Below, piece after piece: positions 14,077-18,830 of a DNA stretch of 18,830 bases; position 1 is the stretch's first letter, and each line of letters begins with the position of its first letter. The stretch is from Anaerolineae bacterium (GTDB lineage Bacteria > Chloroflexota > Anaerolineae > Aggregatilineales > Phototrophicaceae): assembly GCA_020848855.1 (NCBI GenBank), contig JADLHH010000224.1, positions 1-18,830 on the forward strand, read 5' to 3'. The position numbers and the translations under genes were made by a program. A model generated the notes under the pieces. The model had not been told where the DNA came from. It made no database searches and worked only from the letters and a program-made list of their open reading frames with translations.

Positions 14077-14121
14077 GCAAGCCCTCAGTGATGCTGTCTG
14101 TGTTCACCACTGAGGGCTTGC
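14077..14121. terminator. bidirectional hairpin terminator
   Basis: GCAAGCCCTCAGTG (14077-14090) is perfectly inverted as CACTGAGGGCTTGC (14108-14121), a 14-bp stem with a 17-nt loop. It lies between the convergent stops of the short GNAT (14060) and the secreted protein (14150). The following TTCT is only weakly T-rich, so termination strength is uncertain, but placement and stem favour a shared terminator. Confidence 0.7.
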
Positions 14122-14149
14122 TTCTATGAAGTTGGTTTGATGGTAGCCG

Positions 14150-14935
14150 TCAGCCGACGATGCGTGTCGGCAGCGGCGCGCCGTTCTGCGGCGGCAGATA
14201 GCTCGGCTGCATCGTATCCTTGCGTACCCACACGAACTGGCAGGCGAGCATGATCTTGTAGTATATCTCGCTGGAATCCTGCCCGATCACGATGTACGTG
14301 CCGGGGTTGAGCACGACGCCATTCGACTCTTTGTCCGGTGCCCAGAAAACCTGAGCGCCGAGCGGCGCTTCGCCGACGACCGAACCCGCAGGCGCCGCGA
14401 GCGTGCAGCCCGTCACCGGCACGCTGCCTCCGCACAGCGAGTAAGGGGGCAGGGAGGGAAGCGCGGAGAGGTTGGAACTCGCGTCTTCGTAGTGTTCGTC
14501 AAGACACACGCCGTTGGCGAGCACATAGCTCAAATAGGCGGGGTCGTTTTCGGCGACACCAAGTAATGCAGCGACATCCGCGCCGTCAAGGTCAAACAGC
14601 GAATACGTGATCGGGCGGCTGGTCGGCGGATAGATGACTCCATAATCACCGTCATCGCTTGCGGTCGTTCCGACGGCGCAGCCAGGGTCAACATCGACGA
14701 CGACGCCGCTCGAATCGACCATTATCATGACGAACGCGTCGCAGCCACTACCATCATTGGTTGGCGCTGTGAGGGTGATGTCATACTGCGGTCCGTCGGC
14801 GTTGTCGCCTGCATCGCCCGCATAGTCGAAAACAAAGCTGCCGCTTGCCGCGGCGAATACTGAACCGATACCCAGCAGCAGCAGTAGAGGAAATACAACA
14901 CGCATCCAACGACGAACTGATTCGACACGCATCAT
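14150..14935 (-). CDS. secreted six-cysteine protein of unknown function
   Basis: A 261-residue exported protein. The signal peptide is residues 1-29 (basic start, hydrophobic VVFPLLLLLGIGSVFA, cleavage near FAAA). The mature part is acidic, rich in Gly, Asp and Ser, and has six cysteines, compatible with three disulfides outside the cell. The N-terminal half (SFVFDYAGDAGDNADGPQY onward) looks like an all-beta domain. The C-terminal 60 residues (NPGTYIVIGQDSSEIYYKI, LACQFVWVRKDTMQPSY, then a Pro-rich end) resemble a tail that I recall from extracellular proteins of Anaerolineae; this needs a search. Two adjacent ATGs (14935, 14932) share AAGGA; the second has the better spacing (7-8 nt). Convergent with the short GNAT. 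I cannot name a family. Confidence 0.75.
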   Translation of the reverse strand: MMRVESVRRWMRVVFPLLLLLGIGSVFAAASGSFVFDYAGDAGDNADGPQYDITLTAPTNDGSGCDAFVMIMVDSSGVVVDVDPGCAVGTTASDDGDYGVIYPPTSRPITYSLFDLDGADVAALLGVAENDPAYLSYVLANGVCLDEHYEDASSNLSALPSLPPYSLCGGSVPVTGCTLAAPAGSVVGEAPLGAQVFWAPDKESNGVVLNPGTYIVIGQDSSEIYYKIMLACQFVWVRKDTMQPSYLPPQNGAPLPTRIVG

Positions 14936-15141
14936 GCCATCCTTATTTATTACGTCGATATATCATTGCTGATATTAAGTCGTTAGCGCATATGAATTGG
15001 GGTCGATCATGTTACTGGATCGTGCTTTCGTCGGTAAAACAGCGAAGGAGTGGTGTGAAATCCGGTCGACATAATCCAGGCGTTTAGCATCATGTATATA
15101 TGGAAACTAAAGGTAAAATAGCGTTTAGTGAGGAGGGCACG
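14936..15141. promoter_or_regulatory. AT-rich divergent control region
   Basis: A 206-bp gap between the secreted protein (-) and the small conserved protein (+), much richer in A/T than its surroundings. On the plus strand TAAAAT (15114-15119) is a possible -10, followed by Shine-Dalgarno AGGAGG (15131-15136) 5 nt before the ATG at 15142. On the minus side ATATATC-type sequence near 14960 may hold a -10. No repeat or RNA gene was recognised. Confidence 0.4.
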
Positions 15142-15546
15142 ATGGCTGGCACGGGTACGAAAGCCGATCCCTGGGTGCTGAAGACGCCGCCCGGCACGTC
15201 GGAATATACGATGTATAAAGACGAGGACACCGACCCGCCCCGGCTGGTCTGTCAGGTCGGGACGACCGCGCTCTACTACGATCTGCGCGCCATCGACGAT
15301 CTGTACCAGATGCTCAAGCAGCACGGCGACTGGATGGAACTCGGCGCGGCAGACGAGCAGAAGGAAGCCAAGCCTGGCACGGTCGAAGCCTGGGGGCGCT
15401 CGTCCGAGAACCCGGTCGGCGGCTGGTATGGCATGAAGAAGGGGCTGCGCGGGCGCTTCGGCATGTATATGCCGCCGCTGCTCGAAGCGCTCGGATTAGT
15501 GGAACTGGAGCACAACGCGCGCAACAACCGGATGCGCGCCAGGTAG
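15142..15546 (+). CDS. conserved small protein, DUF6855-like
   Basis: A 134-residue soluble protein. The opening GTKADPWVLKTPPGTSEYTMY and the middle (ALYYDLRAIDDLYQMLKQHG, then DWMELGAADEQK) look strongly conserved in type and match a small family I recall as DUF6855; that name is from memory and should be checked. The second half (EAWGRSSENPVGGWYGMKKG, then GRFGMYMPPLLEALGL) ends in a basic RNNRMRAR tail. No catalytic motif, signal peptide or membrane segment is visible. The frame is open upstream to an ATG at 15100, but AGGAGG at 15131-15136 is 5 nt before the ATG at 15142, which is chosen. The HAD phosphatase gene starts 6 nt after the stop, with its Shine-Dalgarno overlapping that stop codon, so the two form an operon. 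Function unknown. Confidence 0.8.
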   Translation: MAGTGTKADPWVLKTPPGTSEYTMYKDEDTDPPRLVCQVGTTALYYDLRAIDDLYQMLKQHGDWMELGAADEQKEAKPGTVEAWGRSSENPVGGWYGMKKGLRGRFGMYMPPLLEALGLVELEHNARNNRMRAR

Positions 15547-15552
15547 GGAACG

Positions 15553-16230
15553 ATGCACCTGATTTTGTTCGACATCGACGGCACGCTGGTCTGGACGCGC
15601 GGCGCGGGGCGTGCCGCGACCGAACACGCCATGATCGAGGTGTTCGGCACATGCGGCGCGCTGGCGGCGCACAAGTTCGGCGGCAAAACCGACTGGCAGA
15701 CCCTGGTCGAGCTGCTTCACGAGGCGGGCATATCTTACGCCGACATCGAGCGCGAGATGCCCGCCTACAACGATGCGATGGCGCGCCACCTGACCCGCGT
15801 GATCGGCGAATACGACGTACAGCCCTGTACCGGCGCGCTCGATCTGGTCGAATCGCTCATCGGGCGCGACGATATCGGCGTCGGGCTGGTGACCGGCAAC
15901 GTGTCCAGCACCGCGCCGATCAAGCTGTGCGCCGCCCGCTTCGACCCGGCATGGTTCGCGGTCGGGGCGTACGGCAGCGAAGCGCAGGAGCGCGATCATC
16001 TCCCGGCGCTGGCGGTCGCGCGGGCGGCTGACCATTACGGCTATCCCTTCGCCCCGCGCGAAGTGATCGTCGTCGGCGATACCCCGGCGGATGTCTCGTG
16101 CGCCCGGCACATCGGCGCGGTCGCCGTCGCCGTGCAGACCGGCTTCGCCTCGTGGGATGAGCTATCGGCGACCCAGCCCGATTACCTGCTGCGCGACCTG
16201 ACCGAGTTCGGTTCGGTGGTGACGAGCTAA
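15553..16230 (+). CDS. HAD-superfamily phosphatase, phosphoglycolate phosphatase-like
   Basis: A 225-residue cytoplasmic hydrolase of the haloacid dehalogenase superfamily, subfamily I with a C1-type helical cap. Motif I is FDIDGTLV with the nucleophile D7 and acid/base D9. The cap spans about 17-85. Motif II is LVTGN with T114. A lysine in APIKLC (K124) or a later Arg may serve as motif III. Motif IV is VVGDTPADV with D176 and D180 for magnesium. It should remove phosphate from a small metabolite; phosphoglycolate is the default family guess, not shown. GGGAA at 15546-15550 overlaps the upstream stop codon, so translation is likely coupled to the small conserved protein. Its stop overlaps the stop of the convergent CoA-transferase by 4 bp (16227-16230). 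Confidence 0.88.
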   Translation: MHLILFDIDGTLVWTRGAGRAATEHAMIEVFGTCGALAAHKFGGKTDWQTLVELLHEAGISYADIEREMPAYNDAMARHLTRVIGEYDVQPCTGALDLVESLIGRDDIGVGLVTGNVSSTAPIKLCAARFDPAWFAVGAYGSEAQERDHLPALAVARAADHYGYPFAPREVIVVGDTPADVSCARHIGAVAVAVQTGFASWDELSATQPDYLLRDLTEFGSVVTS

Positions 16231-17420
16231 ACCACCCCATCGCGTCGATACGCCGCGATTTCGTCCGCGCTCATGCCCAGCCGCTCGCGCAGGATGGCGT
16301 CGGTGTGTTCGCCGAGCGCGGGCGGCGGCATCCGCACCGCTGGCGGCGTCGCCGAAAACCCCACCGGCGGACCCACCAGCCGCAACCCGTCGAGATCACG
16401 GATCAGCCCGCGCGCCTGCACGTGCGGATCGTCCAGTATCTGCGACACGGTGTTGAGCGATCCCGCCGGGATGCCCAGCGCCAGCGCCCCGGCGACCCAC
16501 TCGGCGGCGGGGCGGCTGGCAAAAACCGCGTTCAGCAGCGGGATCAGCGCCGCCCGGTTGCGGACGCGCGCCGGGTTGGTGCTGAAGCGCTCGTCGCTCG
16601 CCCAGCCCGGCTGCGCGATGAGCTGGCACAACTGCGCGAACTGGCGGTCGTTGCCCACTCCCAGCGCGAATTCGCCATCTGCTGCGCGAAAGGTCTGGTA
16701 CGGGACGATGCTGGGGTGTGCGTTGCCGTAGCGGGCAGGCGTCGCGCCGGAAACCAGCGCGCTACTGGCGATGTTGACCAGCGCGGCGATCTGCGTATCG
16801 AGCAGCGAAATATCCAGCCGCTGCCCTGCGCCTGTTTGCTCGGCGTGGCGCAGCGCCGCGAGGATCGACGTTGCCGCGAATAACCCGGCGATCACGTCGG
16901 CAATCGCTACCCCCACTTTGGACGGCGCGCCGTCCTTCTCCCCGGTGATCGACATTAACCCGCTCATCGCCTGAACGACAAAATCGTAACCGGGGCGCTC
17001 GCTGTAGGGTCCGGTCTGCCCGTAGCCGGTGATGCTGGCGTAGACCAGCGCAGGGTTGAGCGCGTGCAGGTCGTCGTAGCCCAGCCCGAAAGCTGCCGCG
17101 CCACCCGGCTTGAAGTTCTCAACCACGATCTGGCTTTCCTGCGCCAGTTCACGGGCGATTGCGCGCCCCGCTTCAGTTTTCAGGTTGAGCGTCAGGCTGC
17201 GCTTGTTACGGTTCACGCTGAGGTAGTAGGCGCTGCGCCCGCTGGAGTCGAACGGTGGACCCCACTGACGGGTTTCGTCCCCTTCGAGGCTTTCGACCTT
17301 GATCACGTCCGCGCCCATGTCCGCGAGGATCATGGTGCAGAAGGGACCTGCCAGCACGCGGGTGAAGTCGAGGACGCGCACGCCAGCAAGCGCGCCGTTG
17401 GCGAATACAGGTTGCGTCAT
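16227..17420 (-). CDS. class III CoA-transferase (CaiB/BaiF/formyl-CoA transferase family)
   Basis: A 397-residue enzyme that moves coenzyme A between carboxylic acids in the cytoplasm; full length for the family. It opens with VRVLDFTRVLAGPFCTMILA and DMGADVIKVE (about 14-43). NRNKRSLTLNLKTEAGR (71-87) and GYGQTGPYSERPGYDFVVQA (132-151) follow. The catalytic aspartate is D175 in VGVAIADVIAGL, matching Asp169 of formyl-CoA transferase. The C-terminal half keeps GVGNDRQFAQLCQLI and a NTVSQILDDPHVQARGL region. Substrate acids are not evident and no carnitine, oxalate or bile-acid genes are nearby. The open frame extends 147 codons upstream, but that part is Arg/His-rich shadow of otsB. The ATG at 17420 is chosen; the GTG just before it (17423) has better spacing (8 nt) to AGGA. 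Confidence 0.92.
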   Translation of the reverse strand: MTQPVFANGALAGVRVLDFTRVLAGPFCTMILADMGADVIKVESLEGDETRQWGPPFDSSGRSAYYLSVNRNKRSLTLNLKTEAGRAIARELAQESQIVVENFKPGGAAAFGLGYDDLHALNPALVYASITGYGQTGPYSERPGYDFVVQAMSGLMSITGEKDGAPSKVGVAIADVIAGLFAATSILAALRHAEQTGAGQRLDISLLDTQIAALVNIASSALVSGATPARYGNAHPSIVPYQTFRAADGEFALGVGNDRQFAQLCQLIAQPGWASDERFSTNPARVRNRAALIPLLNAVFASRPAAEWVAGALALGIPAGSLNTVSQILDDPHVQARGLIRDLDGLRLVGPPVGFSATPPAVRMPPPALGEHTDAILRERLGMSADEIAAYRRDGVV

Positions 17421-17477
17421 CACGAATCGTTTCCTAGAATGTGAATGCCCATGCAGCCAGAAGGGCGATTGTACGTG
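17421..17477. promoter_or_regulatory. short divergent region between CoA-transferase and otsB
   Basis: Only 57 bp separate the two starts. AGAAGGG at 17459-17465 is the best Shine-Dalgarno for otsB: 9 nt to GTG 17475 and 12 nt to ATG 17478. TAGGA on the minus strand (near plus 17433-17437) serves the CoA-transferase. TAGAAT (17436-17441, plus) is a possible otsB -10. Confidence 0.35.
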
Positions 17478-18314
17478 ATGGAGAAAGAAAGCCAAACGAT
17501 GAATTTTGCCGAAAATGCCGCGCTGCGCGAGTTGATCCGCCGCGCGCACATCGGGCAGCGGCTGGGCATCGTCACCGACATGGACGGGACGATCAGCCCG
17601 GTTGCGCCGACGCCGGACGCCGCGCAGGTGACGCCGAAAAGCCGCGACCTGCTGCGCCAGCTTGCGAGGCAGGTCACGCTGGTGGCGGCGGTCTCCGGGC
17701 GGGCGGCGTATGACCTGCACGAGCGCATCGACCTGCCGGAACTGGTGTATGTCGGCAGCCACGGGCTGGAACGCTGGCAGGATGGCGAGATCGTGGTGAT
17801 ACCGGAGGCGCTTGCCTACCGCCCCGCGCTGGAGCGCGTGATCGCTGCCCTTGAACCGCACATGCTACCCGGGATGGTGATGGAGGACAAGCGCGTGACA
17901 CTGGCAATTCACTACCGCGCCACGCCCGACCCGACCGCTGTACGCGCAGCGCTTGCCCCGTTGATCGCCCAAGCCAGCCGCGCCAATGGCTTAGGCTTCT
18001 TCGAGGGCAGGATGGTGTTCGAGGTGATGCCGGAAATTCAGGTCGATAAAGGCTACGCCTTCGCCCGGTTGATCGATGATTACGCGCTCGAAGCGGCGGT
18101 CTACGTGGGCGACGACGTGACCGACGCGGCGGCCCTGCGTATGGCAAAAATCCTGCGCCAGGGCGGGAAGTGCTACGCGCTCGGCGTCGGCGTTGAATCC
18201 GCCGAGACACCCGCACAGGTTCAGGAAAGCGCCGATTTTCTCGTCGCAGGTGTTTCCGGCGTTGAAGAACTACTCGGCTGGCTGTCCAGCGCTCTAAGCG
18301 CGTCTTCGACCTGA
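17478..18314 (+). CDS. otsB: trehalose-6-phosphate phosphatase OtsB
   Basis: A 278-residue HAD-superfamily phosphatase (with the ATG at 17478) that converts trehalose-6-phosphate to trehalose. Motif I is TDMDGTISP with nucleophile D34 and D36; motif II is VSGRAA with S73; then YVGSHGLE (91-98), typical of trehalose phosphatases. The cap contains the FEVMPEIQVDKG stretch with the motif III lysine K191. Motif IV is YVGDDVTDAAA (D212, D213, D216). ADFLVAG near the C-terminus is also typical. Starts at 17445, 17451, GTG 17475 and 17478 are possible; 17475 or 17478 fit the AGAAGGG at 17459-17465. The last 94 bp overlap the end of otsA on the opposite strand, an unusual arrangement for genes of one pathway. 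Confidence 0.92.
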   Translation: MEKESQTMNFAENAALRELIRRAHIGQRLGIVTDMDGTISPVAPTPDAAQVTPKSRDLLRQLARQVTLVAAVSGRAAYDLHERIDLPELVYVGSHGLERWQDGEIVVIPEALAYRPALERVIAALEPHMLPGMVMEDKRVTLAIHYRATPDPTAVRAALAPLIAQASRANGLGFFEGRMVFEVMPEIQVDKGYAFARLIDDYALEAAVYVGDDVTDAAALRMAKILRQGGKCYALGVGVESAETPAQVQESADFLVAGVSGVEELLGWLSSALSASST

Positions 18315-18830
18315 TGAAAGAACCAGGCTTTCACGCCAGCGCCGCGCACCTGTTCGCGCAGCGTGCCTGCCCGTTTCGCCCGCTCTTCGCGGGGCATTGT
18401 GAGCGCCTGGTGCAGGGCTTCGGCGGTGCTGTAGATGTCGTAGGGCGAAATTGTCAGCGAGTCGTCGCCCAGTTCGTAGAATGCGCCTGCAAGTTCGGAG
18501 AGTACCAGCACGCCGTCGCGTTCGTTGACGAGCGGACCTTCCTTCGCCACCAGGTTCATTCCGTCGGCTATCGGGTTGACTAACAGCACGTCGTACAACT
18601 GCATGGCGGCGATGGCGCGCGGGTAATTGTTGCCGATGATGATGCGGGTCGGTTCCCAGAAGGCGTCGCTGAAATCGGCGTTGATCAAGCCAGCGACCGC
18701 CATGATCTCCTGCAAATAGGTCTGGTATTCGGCAACTTCCATCCGCGAAGGCACGAGCAGCGCCACCATCTGCACCTTGCCCCGGTGTTCCGGGTACGCC
18801 GTCAGCAGGTCGCGGAAGGCAAGGAAGCCG
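18221..18830 (-). CDS. otsA: trehalose-6-phosphate synthase OtsA, 3' part (runs off the right edge)
   Basis: The C-terminal 202 residues of a GT20 glycosyltransferase that joins UDP-glucose (or a related donor) to glucose-6-phosphate. The frame is open to the window end, and the sequence before the first internal ATG (FLAFRDLLTAYPEHRGKVQM) matches OtsA, so the gene continues beyond 18830. Key pieces are VALLVPSRMEVAEYQTYLQE, WEPTRIIIGN, the sugar-nucleotide-binding YDVLLVNPIADGMNLVAKEG and LVLSELAGAFYELGDDSLTISPYD. The catalytic core ends near WFFHQVEDALRALDS; a Ser/Thr/Pro tail (SQPSSSSTPETPATRKSALS) then follows. This tail lies wholly in the overlap with otsB and probably arose by loss of an earlier stop. 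Convergent with otsB. Confidence 0.93.
   Translation of the reverse strand, partial: GFLAFRDLLTAYPEHRGKVQMVALLVPSRMEVAEYQTYLQEIMAVAGLINADFSDAFWEPTRIIIGNNYPRAIAAMQLYDVLLVNPIADGMNLVAKEGPLVNERDGVLVLSELAGAFYELGDDSLTISPYDIYSTAEALHQALTMPREERAKRAGTLREQVRGAGVKAWFFHQVEDALRALDSQPSSSSTPETPATRKSALS

Noticed and set aside
17421..17861. 147-codon N-terminal extension of the CoA-transferase
   Set aside because: The added part is a compositional shadow of otsB on the other strand, and the family begins at VRVLDFTRVLAGPF shortly after the ATG at 17420.
1..18830. tRNA, rRNA, CRISPR, prophage or defence-system genes
   Set aside because: Reading both strands showed no tRNA-like cloverleaf with a conserved T-loop, no regularly spaced repeats and no nuclease, integrase or toxin-antitoxin motifs among the supported proteins.

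Overview
The window is GC-rich, gene-dense chromosomal DNA, most likely from an uncultivated Chloroflexota bacterium (Anaerolineae-like). This is inferred from its style: exported proteins with Thr/Pro/Glu linkers, SH3b and VanW envelope proteins, a MurJ flippase, short oxidase-subunit-I-like membrane proteins, and many small GTAGGGGC...GCCCCTAC palindromes between genes. No rRNA, tRNA, CRISPR array, transposase or phage gene was seen. Nineteen protein genes are supported; the last (otsA) runs off the right edge.

Layout. 1-219: upstream DNA with a double-hairpin palindrome and an extended -10 promoter. 220-1053 (+): exported triple-SH3b protein. 1123-2496 (+): flavin disulfide oxidoreductase, MerA/dihydrolipoamide dehydrogenase type. 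2559-3473 (-): unknown helical-repeat protein. 3488-3742: a 255-bp nested inverted-repeat element filling an intergenic gap. 3747-5009 (-): class III PLP aminotransferase. 5135-6256 (+): exported MTA/SAH-nucleosidase-like enzyme. 6414-7028 (+): glyoxalase-like VOC protein. 7145-12566 (-): an envelope-oriented block, in transcription order MurJ, a lipoprotein, a VanW-family protein and two tandem paralogous four-helix membrane proteins resembling the start of heme-copper oxidase subunit I. 12685-13476 (-) and 13605-14060 (+): two divergent GNAT acetyltransferases, the second ending at a strong hairpin terminator. 14150-14935 (-): secreted six-cysteine protein. 15142-16230 (+): a two-gene operon, a conserved small protein of unknown function plus a HAD phosphatase. 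16227-17420 (-): class III CoA-transferase. 17478-18314 (+): otsB, tail-to-tail and overlapping with otsA (18221 to beyond 18830, -).

Functional links. Trehalose synthesis is the one clear pathway: OtsA makes trehalose-6-phosphate and OtsB dephosphorylates it, but here the genes are convergent instead of in one operon. The minus-strand block looks like cell-wall and envelope upkeep: lipid II flipping, a peptidoglycan-associated VanW protein and a lipoprotein. The two small oxidase-like proteins are the most puzzling genes and are translationally coupled to each other. No defence system or other obvious specialised cluster was recognised. The most unusual non-coding signal is the family of palindromic elements, which share sequence modules in different orders and sit mostly at gene 3' ends.
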